A DNA stretch of 64,000 nt from Kineosporia rhizophila (lineage in GTDB: Bacteria > Actinomycetota > Actinomycetes > Actinomycetales > Kineosporiaceae): the NCBI RefSeq assembly GCF_021277265.1, contig NZ_JAJSOH010000001.1, positions 1-64,000 on the forward strand, written 5' to 3'. A program made the translations under genes and the position numbers. Within the stretch, counting starts at the first letter, position 1, and every line of letters begins with the position of its first letter. Below are positions 50,880 through 61,620 of the stretch, piece by piece. Below the pieces are notes generated by a model. That model did not search any database. It had not been told where the DNA came from and saw only the letters and a list, made by a program, of their open reading frames with translations.

Positions 50880-53716
50880 GCAGTGTCCGGAGCCAGGTGC
50901 CTGGTCACACCTTCGAGGCCCTGCGGGGGCAACTGCTCGACGCCGCGGCCACCTTCGCAGAGGGTCCGGCCGCCCTGCCGGAGATCCTCCAGGGCCTGGT
51001 CGACGACGTCGATCACTCCCTGGCCGAGCCGCTGGAGATCTTCCCGGTCTGCCACCACTCGCCCGCCTCGGCGCTGGCGATGGGCCGGCGGCTGCGTCAG
51101 AAGCAGCCGAAGGTGATCTACCTCGAGCTCTGCGAAGACCTACAGCCGTTGCTGACCGAGCTGCGCAACTGCCGGCTGCCGGTGGCCCTGCAGGCGTTCG
51201 CCTCCGACCTGCAGGGCTTTCCGGCCGCCTGGGGTCCGCTCAACGTGATCGCGCCGATCACCGAGGCCTCGGCGGAGTACCAGGCGATCGCCTATGCCCT
51301 CGAGACGCCCGGCGTGGAACTGGTTCTCGTCGACCGGTCGGCCGACCACGTGTTCCAGTGGCTCCCTCAGGAATCGGCCGACCAGCCCGACCAGCCCGAC
51401 CAGGCGGAAGAGAACCTGCACGGCGATGCGGTCGGCGTCGAGATCGGCGACCTGCGGCCCCGGTTCGCCGAGCTCGAGCAGTACCTGCTGCACCACGGCA
51501 AGGTGCGGCACTGGTCGGAGTGGTGGGACCAGTACGTCGAGCAGCCACTGGCCGACGCCGACCACGACACCTACCGCCAGGTGATGACGCTGATCGGCAG
51601 CCTCTTCCGGCGGCTCACCCCGGAAGACAGCGAGCGGCTGGCCTCCGACGAGGAGCGCGAGCGGTACATGTGGACGAGGATCCGCGCCCACCTCGCCTCC
51701 TCGGGCCTGGACCGGTCCGAGGCCCTGTACGTGTGTGGGGCCTTTCACGCCGTCAGCCGGGTCGAGGAGGCCGGGTCGACCCCGGGCACACCCGATCTGC
51801 AGATCAGCCCGCGCAGCGGCACCGAGTGGCTGTACGGCCTGATCCCGTCGAGCCACTCGTCGATCGAGGCGCAGTTCGGGCTCGCCCCCGGATCGGTCTC
51901 GATCGCCTCGGCCACCTGGGAGAAGTCGCTCAGGCGTTCGGGTCTTGCCCCGTTCCGCCTGGAGGGGCAGAAGGGCACGCGCCGGCGCTCCACCAAGGCG
52001 CTGCCCGCACCCGCCCCGGCCACTCCGGTCACCGACAAGCTCAGCGAGTACCTGGCCACCGCTCCCCCCGGAGGCGGCCTGGACGAAGACGAACTGCGTG
52101 GCTGGTGCGTCGACATCGTCCGGCTCGCCCGTCGCAACGGCTACCTGGCCAGCACGGCCGATGCCATCGCGGTCTACCAGACGTCGGTGCTCCTGGCCGG
52201 GATGCGAGGACGGCTGCGGCCCACCCCCTACGACTTCCAGGACGCGGCGATCACCTGCATCGAGAAGGACGTGGTGCCGGGCCGGCGCGACGTCCGGCAC
52301 CTGTGCGAGATCCTGCTCGGCGGCGACAAGGTGGGTCAGGTCGGCTACGACGCGCTGCCGCCGCTGGCGAAAGACGTCCACGACCGGCTCGCCCCGCTCG
52401 GCATCGACCTACAGTCCCGCACGATCCGGCGGGCCCTGATCGACCTGGTCGCCCAGCCCGAGCTGGCCGGCTGCTCCCGCCTGCTCTGGCGCCTGCAGTA
52501 CCTGCTGCCCGGCCGGGCCGTCCGCACCGTGATGGGCTCACGGCGACTGGGGGAGAAGTCTCGCCAAGAGAGCTGGGACCTCGACCTGGGCCGCCAGCAA
52601 CGCACCCTGATCGAGCTCGGCTACGAGGGCGTCACCGTCGAGCAGGTTCTGGAGCAGCGTCTACGGCGCTCGGTGCACGATCCAAAAGCCACCGCAGCCG
52701 ACGCCCTGGGCGCCGTGGAAGACTCGCTGCGCCTCCTAGAAAGCCCGCGCCTCACAGACGAGCTGGGCCTACGCGCGGTCGAGCTGCTGGCCGCCGAGCG
52801 CACGGTCGACGATGCCCCACTCGTCCTCAACCGCATCCGCCGGCTGATCGCCTACTTCGAGAGCCCCGCCCATCCCGGCGGCCGGCTACCCACCTGGTGC
52901 CAGCAGTTCGTCACCGCCGGCTACGCCCACTACTGCACCCTGCTGCCCACCTCGTTCGCCGACGAGGAGACCGGCGTGCGGCAGGTGGCAGCCATGCTGG
53001 GCTTCCTGTTCAGCATGGAGGGCCTGGCCCTGAGCCTCGGCTGCGAGCGCACTCAGCTGGAGCTCGCGGTGCAGCAGTCCGCACCCCAGACCCCGGCCAA
53101 GACTGCACTGTTCTGGGCCGCACGCCACCAACTGGGCCACCTGAGCATCGGCGACCTGCGCGAGAAGTGCGACGAGCTCCTGGCCAACCCCCTCGTCGTC
53201 CCCAGTTTCCCGCAGTACGTGAGCGGTTTCGTACACGCCATGGAACCCGTCCCCCGCCTGTCCCCCTTCGTCGTCGAGACCCTCTCGAAGGCCTTCGCCC
53301 GCCTGCCCGACCCGGTGCTCCTCCCCTGGCTGCCCAACCTGATCACCACCCTGAAACAGGAAGCTGCCGAACTCGTCCCGATCCTCACCCGCGAGGCAGG
53401 ACGCACGTTCCCGGGCCAACTACCCACCCTGGACTCCTGGACTGCCCCGTGGAACCGAACACAGGCACCAGTCCGCACAGGCCCCCAGGCACCGGCCGCC
53501 CAGAATCACCACCCGCTGGCCAGAAAGCTTTTGGACGCCCACCCCACCACAGCACTTGGAGTCGCCGGCCTGTTGGGGCAAGAAGGCGCCTGGACAGAGT
53601 TCGCCGTCGGTAAAACGGGAGCTTCGGGCAGCATTTCGGCTGATGCCCCGGCGGGAAAGCTTTTCCGGGAGTTCCCAGCGTCCATGAGAGCGGTGGCCGA
53701 CCTGCTCAGGGGATGA
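50876..53716 (+). CDS. DUF5682-like protein of the MoxR-VWA cluster
   Basis: 946 residues. Near the N-terminus FPVCHHSPASALAMGRRL and KVIYLELCEDLQPLL match the HHSPA...E pattern of DUF5682, which resembles the TraB/EreA-type fold; catalysis is not established. A possibly metal-binding segment ALYVCGAFHAVSR lies near 282. The rest is Leu-rich and helical, with no membrane helix. It is last in the coupled operon. Function in the cell is unknown; MoxR-VWA clusters have been proposed to handle metal insertion, stress or phage response. Confidence 0.85.
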   Translation: MSSVRSQVPGHTFEALRGQLLDAAATFAEGPAALPEILQGLVDDVDHSLAEPLEIFPVCHHSPASALAMGRRLRQKQPKVIYLELCEDLQPLLTELRNCRLPVALQAFASDLQGFPAAWGPLNVIAPITEASAEYQAIAYALETPGVELVLVDRSADHVFQWLPQESADQPDQPDQAEENLHGDAVGVEIGDLRPRFAELEQYLLHHGKVRHWSEWWDQYVEQPLADADHDTYRQVMTLIGSLFRRLTPEDSERLASDEERERYMWTRIRAHLASSGLDRSEALYVCGAFHAVSRVEEAGSTPGTPDLQISPRSGTEWLYGLIPSSHSSIEAQFGLAPGSVSIASATWEKSLRRSGLAPFRLEGQKGTRRRSTKALPAPAPATPVTDKLSEYLATAPPGGGLDEDELRGWCVDIVRLARRNGYLASTADAIAVYQTSVLLAGMRGRLRPTPYDFQDAAITCIEKDVVPGRRDVRHLCEILLGGDKVGQVGYDALPPLAKDVHDRLAPLGIDLQSRTIRRALIDLVAQPELAGCSRLLWRLQYLLPGRAVRTVMGSRRLGEKSRQESWDLDLGRQQRTLIELGYEGVTVEQVLEQRLRRSVHDPKATAADALGAVEDSLRLLESPRLTDELGLRAVELLAAERTVDDAPLVLNRIRRLIAYFESPAHPGGRLPTWCQQFVTAGYAHYCTLLPTSFADEETGVRQVAAMLGFLFSMEGLALSLGCERTQLELAVQQSAPQTPAKTALFWAARHQLGHLSIGDLREKCDELLANPLVVPSFPQYVSGFVHAMEPVPRLSPFVVETLSKAFARLPDPVLLPWLPNLITTLKQEAAELVPILTREAGRTFPGQLPTLDSWTAPWNRTQAPVRTGPQAPAAQNHHPLARKLLDAHPTTALGVAGLLGQEGAWTEFAVGKTGASGSISADAPAGKLFREFPASMRAVADLLRG

Positions 53717-53819
53717 GTGGAGTAGGAGGATCCGGCCGGCCGCCGGGCTCAGGGCCCCGACCTTGGCACCGCTCTCGGTCTGCGGCTCGGGCTTGGGCTC
53801 CGGCCTTGGCTCGGGTCTC

Positions 53820-53892
53820 GGCTCCGAGCTCCGGGCTCCGGGCTCCGAGCTCCGGGCTCCGGGCTCCGGGCTCCGGGCTCCGGGGTCCGGAG
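53820..53892. repeat. GCTCCGG-type 7-bp minisatellite
   Basis: About ten tandem units of GGCTCCG / AGCTCCG, in a 326-bp gap (53717-54042) with no convincing gene. The wider stretch 53760-53890 is built of related CTCGGG and CTCCGG words. Confidence 0.85.
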
Positions 53893-54042
53893 CAGGGCAC
53901 GTGCAGCCGGCGTCCTCCGCACCCGGCCGATTACGACCCGAACGGGAACCGTCCTTGCTCGGCGAGGCACCACCCCTTGGTCTTCGCATTTCGCTAGAAA
54001 GACCCCGGAGGGGCAACCACACAGCCAAGGAGGGGCGGGCAA

Positions 54043-54786
54043 GTGGCAGACAGGAACGAGCACAGCGAACGCGGAACGGCTCAGTCGAAATCAGTAGCTG
54101 TAAGCGCGAACAAGCTCGGAGAAGAAAGACCAAGCACGCCGACGCTCGGCTCACCGCAGTTGCAACAGCCCACCAACTCTCCCCAGCCCACCCACTTCCT
54201 GCAGACCCCCGGACTGCCGCAGTCCACACACTCCTCGCAGCCCGCCGAGCTGCCGCAGTCCACACACTCCTCGCAACACACCAAGCTGCCGCAGCCCATC
54301 CACTCCCCGCAGCCCGCCGACCTGCCGCAGCCCACCCACTCCCCGCAGCACAGCGAGTTCCGTCAGAGCAATGAGTTTCCGCAGGGCGACTGGGCGGACC
54401 TCCCTGAGGTTGCCTTCCTCGAACTGGCCGACGGGAGGCTGCAGGGCGTGATCCCGAGTGAGACAACACCGTCACGGGTCTACGCCTCCTCCATCACCGC
54501 CGGGGACCACGGACTGAGCTGCCGGTCGAACGACGATCTGGCCTGCGGCGGGCTGGGCGAGCGCACCTCCTGTCGGCACATCGAGGCACTCTTGGCGCAG
54601 GCGGTGAAGGAGTTCGGTGCTCACCGGGTGGCCAGCTACCTCGGCATTGAGCCCGCGGCGGGGCAGGATCTGGGCAATGGGCTGCATCCGACGCCGGCCC
54701 CCAGTCATGCATCAGAGGTGTTCAGCAGCTTTCTGCAGCACATGGAATACCTGAAAGTGCCGGTGAGACAGGCGCCTCCCTCGTAG
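54043..54786 (+). CDS. Paralog of the cluster Cys3His protein with a repeat-rich N-terminus
   Basis: 247 residues. The C-terminal 130 residues copy the product of 46563-47054 (FLELADGRLQGVIPS, RVYASSITAGDHGLSCRSND, CGGLGERTSCRHIEALL, SEVFSSFLQHMEYLKVPV), with C-x7-C-x8-C-x-H kept. The N-terminal 110 residues are Pro/Gln/Ser/His-rich, including four 12-residue repeats of the form LPQ-THS-Q---. Start is GTG behind AAGGAGGGGCGGGCAA. No MoxR gene follows, so it is probably a second copy serving the same system. Confidence 0.8.
   Translation: MADRNEHSERGTAQSKSVAVSANKLGEERPSTPTLGSPQLQQPTNSPQPTHFLQTPGLPQSTHSSQPAELPQSTHSSQHTKLPQPIHSPQPADLPQPTHSPQHSEFRQSNEFPQGDWADLPEVAFLELADGRLQGVIPSETTPSRVYASSITAGDHGLSCRSNDDLACGGLGERTSCRHIEALLAQAVKEFGAHRVASYLGIEPAAGQDLGNGLHPTPAPSHASEVFSSFLQHMEYLKVPVRQAPPS
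54214..54357 (+). repeat. Four 36-bp tandem repeats coding 12 residues each
   Basis: CTGCCGCAG recurs at 54214, 54250, 54286 and 54322, exactly every 36 bp, keeping the reading frame. Coded units are LPQSTHSSQPAE, LPQSTHSSQHTK, LPQPIHSPQPAD and LPQPTHSPQHSE. Confidence 0.92.
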
Positions 54787-54858
54787 CGGCCGGTCGCCGC
54801 GGAGCAGCCGGGCTCATAAGAGGGTGCACAGGCGCCGTCAACTCGTAGATTGGGGGCC

Positions 54859-55239
54859 ATGCACAGGAGCCGATTCTCCACGCTGCTCATCGACGTCCCC
54901 CGCGACGAGGTACCCGCCGCCGCGACCTTCTGGTCTTCGGCGCTCGGCGTCCCCGCCACCCCCGTGCCTGGCGAAGAGCAGTTCACCAGTCTCAAGGGGG
55001 CATTTCCGGGGCTGGTGACGGCAATTCAGGCGGTGGACGACGCCCCGCGCTTCCACATCGACATCGAGACGGACGACCTTGACGCAGAGACGGACCGGCT
55101 GCTGGGGCTGGGGGCGGTGGAGGTGGGACGGTGGCTGGACTGCCGCACGCTGCGGGCACCGGGTGGCCATCTGCTGTGCGTGATTCCGGTGCACAGCGAT
55201 CCAGAAGAGTTCCGGCAGTCGGCCACCGTCTGGCAATAG
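54859..55239 (+). CDS. VOC (glyoxalase/bleomycin-resistance fold) protein
   Basis: 126 residues with the beta-alpha-beta-beta-beta pattern of the vicinal oxygen chelate fold: FSTLLIDVPRDEVPAAATFW, SALGVPATPV, HIDIETDDLDAETDRLLGLG, VGRWLDCRTLRAPGGHLLCV, IP. There are few metal-ligand candidates, so an enzyme role is unsure. The ATG at 54859 is preferred over a TTG three codons earlier. About 90 bp of its 3' end is duplicated downstream. Confidence 0.85.
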   Translation: MHRSRFSTLLIDVPRDEVPAAATFWSSALGVPATPVPGEEQFTSLKGAFPGLVTAIQAVDDAPRFHIDIETDDLDAETDRLLGLGAVEVGRWLDCRTLRAPGGHLLCVIPVHSDPEEFRQSATVWQ

Positions 55240-55404
55240 GCACCGGGCCCAGGGGCCGAGCCCACTACCGGGTGGCTTGCCAACAGGTCAGCCAGCCGGG
55301 GTCAGAGGACGGCCAGCGAGAGGGCCAGTGGCTCAGACAGCAGGGTCGGCGATGGGTCGGCGGCGGGTCGGCCCGAGGACGGCCAGCGGCTCAGACAGCA
55401 GTTC

Positions 55405-55500
55405 GGCCATCTGCTGTGTGATCCGGTGTACAGCGATCCAGAAGAGTTCCGGCAGTCGGCCACCGTCTGGCAATAGGCAGCGGGGCATCGGGCCGAGCCC
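55405..55500 (+). pseudogene. Duplicated tail of the VOC gene
   Basis: GGCCATCTGCTGTG onward to GGGCCGAGCCC repeats 55165-55262 with a 240-bp offset. The copy lacks 3 nt (CG and T) in two places and has a few substitutions, and includes the stop codon context CTGGCAATAGGCA. It carries no start or upstream half. It lies in a 527-bp gap (55240-55766) otherwise filled by short GGCCAGCGGCTC-type repeats. Confidence 0.85.
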
Positions 55501-55620
55501 GCCGCCGGTGCAGCCAGCCCAAGTCGAGGGACGGCTGGCGAGTCAGCCAGTGGGACGGCCAACGGCTCAGCCATCGGTTGGCCAGCAGTTCAACCAGCAG
55601 CCAGCCGGGAAACGACAGCC

Positions 55621-55764
55621 GCTCGGCCAGCGCGACGGCTAGCGGCTCAGTTGGCGAGACGGCCAGCCGCTCGGCCAGCAGGACGGCTAGCGGCTCAGTT
55701 GGCGAGACGGCCAGCCGCTCGGCCAGCAGGACGGCTAGCGGCTCAGTTGGCGAGACGGCCAGCG
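55621..55764. repeat. Three 48-bp tandem repeats
   Basis: GCTCGGCCAG begins at 55621, 55669 and 55717. Each unit reads through GACGGCTAGCGGCTCAGTTG to GCGAGACGGCCAGCC. It ends at the stop of the adjacent minus-strand gene. The same words appear singly at 55310-55405. Confidence 0.9.
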
Positions 55765-55766
55765 GT

Positions 55767-56735
55767 TCAGGGGGTCCAGACGCCCGCTGCCTCTCCCCCG
55801 CCCGGCGCCCACACCACCGCGCCCTTTCCCACAGGCTCGAACTCCAGCCGCGCGCTCGGCCCACCCACGTCTCCAATAGCCCAGGCGCCCCGCCAGGCTA
55901 GGGAGGGCCAACTGCCCTCGACCATTGCGTGCTGGGTGCCGTCGGCCGCGGCCCAGAGGAAGTCGTCGCCTCTGAGCTCGTAGTGGCCGGTGGCCGTGAG
56001 CACGACCCGGGCCTGAGCGGTCTCGCCGGCCCGGCCTACGTCGGACACGGTGACCTGGGCCAGCGGGCTGCGGCCCTGGTAGACGGCCACCGTGTCTTCT
56101 TGCTGCAGGTACCAGACCCGGTCGGTCTTCACCTCGGTGGGCGAGGTGCCCGCCCCGACGCTCCACACCGCCGCGGGCTGGCCCACCCCCGGCAGGATCC
56201 AGGCCAGCTCACCGTCGGACACCTCGCTGTAGGTAAGCCGCAGTTCCTTGGCCCCCTCCACCGTGACCTGAGGCCCGGCGTCGGTGGGTGCCACGTCTTC
56301 GCCCTCTCCGGCCCAGAAGAACCCTGCGGGGCTGAGGGTGAACGGGCCGTTTGAATCGACCGTCACCTCGACCGTGCCGGAGCCCTCTCGGCCCACGGTG
56401 ACCGCCTCCAGCCTGACCCGGGCGAGCGGATCGCCGTCGCGGTAGACCATCACCGAATCGCCGTGCTGCTCGTAGACCAGCTCGGCGGGGTCCGGGGCGG
56501 TGACCAGCTCCGGCTCTTCGTCGGTCCAGCCCGTCCAGCCCGTCCAGATCGAGCCGGTGACCAGCCCGGCCAGCACCAGCCCGGCGCCGGCCGCGGCAGC
56601 GGTGCCGGCGTTGCGCCGCCGAACCCGGCGCTCGCCGCCGCGCACGGCGGCGTCGAGGTCGAACTCGGGCATCGCGGGCCCGGCCTCGTCCAGCTGTCGG
56701 AGGCGCTCCGGGAGGCGCTCGTCCGGCTCACTCAT
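55767..56735 (-). CDS. Membrane protein with two-repeat ectodomain, probable anti-sigma partner
   Basis: 322 residues. A cytosolic N-terminus (about 45) precedes one helix (TAAAAGAGLVLAGLVTGSIW), then two copies of a roughly 105-residue domain: VYEQHGDSVMVYRDGDPLAR...GFFWAGEGED and VWYLQQEDTVAVYQGRSPLA...DFLWAAADGT, each ending near a VVWAP or AAVWSV strand. The secreted product of 57361-58200 has the same pair. The ATGA overlap with the upstream sigma factor suggests an anti-sigma or sensor role. Its 3' end touches a 48-bp tandem repeat. Confidence 0.85.
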   Translation of the reverse strand: MSEPDERLPERLRQLDEAGPAMPEFDLDAAVRGGERRVRRRNAGTAAAAGAGLVLAGLVTGSIWTGWTGWTDEEPELVTAPDPAELVYEQHGDSVMVYRDGDPLARVRLEAVTVGREGSGTVEVTVDSNGPFTLSPAGFFWAGEGEDVAPTDAGPQVTVEGAKELRLTYSEVSDGELAWILPGVGQPAAVWSVGAGTSPTEVKTDRVWYLQQEDTVAVYQGRSPLAQVTVSDVGRAGETAQARVVLTATGHYELRGDDFLWAAADGTQHAMVEGSWPSLAWRGAWAIGDVGGPSARLEFEPVGKGAVVWAPGGGEAAGVWTP

Positions 56736-57265
56736 CGGGCGCCACCTCCAGCCTCTTCCAGGGACAACCCCTCATCGGCGAAATCGTCGCCCAGGATGAG
56801 CCGCAGCCGGGCCACCCCGTCGGAACACTGCCGCTTCACCGTACCCGGCGTGGTGCCCATGATCCGGGCGACCTCGGCGACCGGCCGGTCCTCCACGTAG
56901 CGCAGCACCACCGCGGCTCGCTGGCGGGTGGTGAGCCCGGCGAGCGCCCGGGTCAGGTCCATCCCCAGGTCGGCACCCGGCGTGGAGTCGTAGCCACGCT
57001 CGGGCAGCAGCGCGACGCAGTGCTCACGCCGCCACGAGCGGCGCCCCTCGTTGAGCACGTGCCGCAGCAGAACGGCCCGCAAATAGGCTCCGGGATGGTC
57101 GATCTCGTGCACCCGGGGCCAGGCCACGTACATCCTCTCCAGCGTGCCCTGCACGTAGTCGTCGGCCCGGTGCACATCGCCGCAGACGTGCAGCGCGAAG
57201 CGCCGCAGCCGGGGCAGCTCTCTGAGCGCCATCAGCTGGAAGCGGTCTTTCAGGTCCTGCCTCAT
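56732..57265 (-). CDS. SigE-type ECF-like sigma factor
   Basis: 177 residues. Region 2 (LPRLRRFALHVCGDVHRADD, YVQGTLERMYVAWPRVH, GAYLRAVLLRHVL) and region 4 (LTTRQRAAVVLRYVEDRPVA, RIMGTTPGTVKRQCSDGVAR) are clear and match the SigE-like subgroup of actinobacteria. The ATG at 57265 follows GGGGGACG. Overlap with the membrane-protein gene by 4 bp points to a sigma/anti-sigma pair, with the secreted two-repeat protein encoded upstream, beyond a terminator. Confidence 0.93.
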   Translation of the reverse strand: MRQDLKDRFQLMALRELPRLRRFALHVCGDVHRADDYVQGTLERMYVAWPRVHEIDHPGAYLRAVLLRHVLNEGRRSWRREHCVALLPERGYDSTPGADLGMDLTRALAGLTTRQRAAVVLRYVEDRPVAEVARIMGTTPGTVKRQCSDGVARLRLILGDDFADEGLSLEEAGGGAR

Positions 57266-57309
57266 CGTCCCCCACACCTCGACGGCGGCCCCCACCCCCC
57301 GGTCCGGGC

Positions 57310-57341
57310 CGCCGGGCAGACAGCATTCCGTCTGCCCGGCG
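57310..57341 (-). terminator. Terminator hairpin after the secreted two-repeat gene
   Basis: CGCCGGGCAGAC (57310-57321) pairs perfectly with GTCTGCCCGGCG (57330-57341) around an 8-nt loop, between the secreted protein gene and the sigma factor gene. Confidence 0.85.
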
Positions 57342-57360
57342 ACCCGCGAAACGCGGCAGG

Positions 57361-58200
57361 TCAGCCGATGCCCCAGGCCCCCGCCACCAGGTGGGCGCGC
57401 GGCGACCAGACCAGCCCGCCGGCGGCCACGTCGTCGTACTTCACCGTGATGCTGCGGGTGGTCTTCGGCTCCAGCGAGACCTTCTTGCCGGCCACCGGCT
57501 TGTGCCGGTCACCGTCCCGGTCGCTCCAGACGAAGGCCGAGGGCCGCAGCGAGAACTTCTGCACCGCCTCGACATCGAGCCGCACGCTGCCCTTGCCCTT
57601 GGCGTGCACCGCGGACTGGGCGGTGACCCGGGCCACCACCTTGCCCGCCTTGTACACCGACACCACCGAGTCACGCTGGACGTAGCTCGGCGACAGCAAC
57701 TGCGCCGCCCCCTTCGCCGTGCTCCCCTCGACCTGCCAGACCCCGACCGTGTTCTCCCGCCGCGGGGCCCAGACCACGTTGCCGTCGCGCACCCCGTCGA
57801 ACCGGATGCTCACCGTGCCGGTGCTGCCGCCGGGCACCCGGACCTTGCGCACCGGGTTGAACGCCTCGTGGTCGCCCTTGGCGTCGGCCCAGAGGAACTG
57901 ACCGGCCCGGAAGGCGAAGGTCTTGTGCGCCTTCACCTTCAGCACCAGCTTGGCCCGGCCGCCGGGGTGGGCCGCCGACTGGGCCTCGACCTCGGCCAGC
58001 ACCTGACCCCCGCGGTACACCGTGACCACCTGGCCCCGCTGCACGTAGGCCAACTGCTCAGAAGTTTGAGGCAGACCCGCCGCCTCATAGGGCGCAGCAG
58101 CAGCCACTGCCGAAGCCCCCGGCGCCACCAGCACCGCCCCACCGGCCAGTGCCGCGCACATGGCCAGAGCCGACGCTCCCACCGTGGTGACCTTCTTCAT
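57361..58200 (-). CDS. Secreted two-repeat protein, paralog of the anti-sigma ectodomain
   Basis: 279 residues with a Sec signal (MKKVTTVGASALAMCAALAG, cleavage likely after ASAVAAAA). Two repeats follow: YVQRGQVVTVYRGGQVLAEV...QFLWADAKGD...VVWAPRRENTVGVW and YVQRDSVVSVYKAGKVVARV...AFVWSDRDGD...GLVWSPRAHLVAGAW. The scheme is the same as in the membrane protein of 55767-56735. The family is not recognised. The ATG follows AGGGGAG. It could be a ligand, decoy or target of the sigma/anti-sigma pair (inference). Confidence 0.85.
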   Translation of the reverse strand: MKKVTTVGASALAMCAALAGGAVLVAPGASAVAAAAPYEAAGLPQTSEQLAYVQRGQVVTVYRGGQVLAEVEAQSAAHPGGRAKLVLKVKAHKTFAFRAGQFLWADAKGDHEAFNPVRKVRVPGGSTGTVSIRFDGVRDGNVVWAPRRENTVGVWQVEGSTAKGAAQLLSPSYVQRDSVVSVYKAGKVVARVTAQSAVHAKGKGSVRLDVEAVQKFSLRPSAFVWSDRDGDRHKPVAGKKVSLEPKTTRSITVKYDDVAAGGLVWSPRAHLVAGAWGIG

Positions 58201-58315
58201 CGGTTCATCTCCCCTCGACCCGACAGCGAATCCGCTGTCGCCCGAAAGAACACGCCCAAGGCCCCTCCCGGTTGAGGCGGAGGGCCAAAAACTTTCAAAC
58301 CCTCGCCAACCGCCC

Positions 58316-58882
58316 ATGACCGACGAGATCATGAATCCCATGCGTCTCAGCAGCACCGCCCAGTGGCACGAGTTCCTGAGCGGCTTCTGCTCCCGGACGC
58401 GCTACGCCCCCAGCCAGGCCAACGGCGACAGCCCACCTCTGCCCCTCGGCCAGGGCCCGGCCTGGCACGGCCGCCGGCCCGCCACCCCGGCCGAGGTCCA
58501 GGCCGCCGAGCACCGACTGGGCCACCCCCTGCCGCCCAGCCTCAGAAGCTTCCTGACCTGCAGCAACGGCTGGAGCAACGCAGACTCGCTGCAGGGACTG
58601 CTCTCCACCACGCAACTGCGCTGGGCCCGCTCGCCCGAGCACGACCTGGTCGACGCCTGGAGCAGCTTCGAGGAGATCATCGAGGTGATCGCCGACTGCC
58701 TGGTGGTGCTGGACGACGGCCGCGGGCAGTACGGCCTGATCGACGCGGCGCGGATCAGCCCCGACGGTGAGTGGAAGGCCTACGCCTGGGCGGCCGGCAG
58801 CGACGACCGCCCCCACCCGTTCCCCAGCTTCTCCGCCCTGGTCACGTCCCTGGCCGGCACCGAGGACCGGGCCACCGCCTGA
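58316..58882 (+). CDS. SMI1/KNR4 (SUKH)-like protein
   Basis: 188 residues. RPATPAEVQAAEHRLGHPLP and PSLRSFLTCSNGW are the characteristic SMI1/KNR4 (SUKH) N-terminal motif, with a later acidic strand (CLVVLDDGRGQYGLIDAARI). SUKH proteins are often immunity proteins to contact-dependent toxins, but many are stand-alone; no toxin gene is next to it. The start codon is uncertain (ATG at 58316, 58331 or 58340; none has a strong ribosome site). Confidence 0.82.
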   Translation: MTDEIMNPMRLSSTAQWHEFLSGFCSRTRYAPSQANGDSPPLPLGQGPAWHGRRPATPAEVQAAEHRLGHPLPPSLRSFLTCSNGWSNADSLQGLLSTTQLRWARSPEHDLVDAWSSFEEIIEVIADCLVVLDDGRGQYGLIDAARISPDGEWKAYAWAAGSDDRPHPFPSFSALVTSLAGTEDRATA

Positions 58883-58925
58883 AGGCGACCGGCCCGACCA
58901 AGGTGCCCAAGGACGTCCTCAAAAC

Positions 58926-61475
<2,550 letters not shown>

Positions 61476-61558
61476 GTCAAGGTCGACATGGCTTTACCCG
61501 GTGCTTGACCTCTCATTGAGATCGGCCCGGCCAGGATTTCGGGGAAAGCAGTGGACCC

Positions 61559-61608
61559 CCTGCCGATGTCCTGACCTTCGGCAGGGAGTCCTCCGAACTC
61601 CTCGGAGG
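61559..61608 (+). promoter_or_regulatory. Two leader hairpins before the GH16 gene
   Basis: CCTGCCGA/TCGGCAGG (61559-61585) and CCTCCGA/TCGGAGG (61590-61608). The second stem contains the only GGAGG near the ATG at 61621 (61604-61608), so folding could hide the ribosome site. I could not match it to a known riboswitch. Confidence 0.4.
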
Positions 61609-61620
61609 CCCTGAAACCCG

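Noticed and set aside
53420-54475. A 351-codon minus-strand frame with GARSPEPGARSSEP repeats
   Set aside because: It is the translation of the 7-bp minisatellite and overlaps two real plus-strand genes.
54214-55764. Possible CRISPR array
   Set aside because: The repeats are contiguous or coding and no unique spacers of constant length separate them; no cas gene is present.
55578-55983. Plus-strand frames of Gly/Ser/Arg repeats over the 48-bp array
   Set aside because: The 48-bp period is a multiple of three, so every frame stays open; no ribosome site or non-repeat domain.
61490-61620. A ydaO-type c-di-AMP riboswitch before the GH16 gene
   Set aside because: The conserved blocks of that riboswitch are not found; only two simple hairpins are visible.
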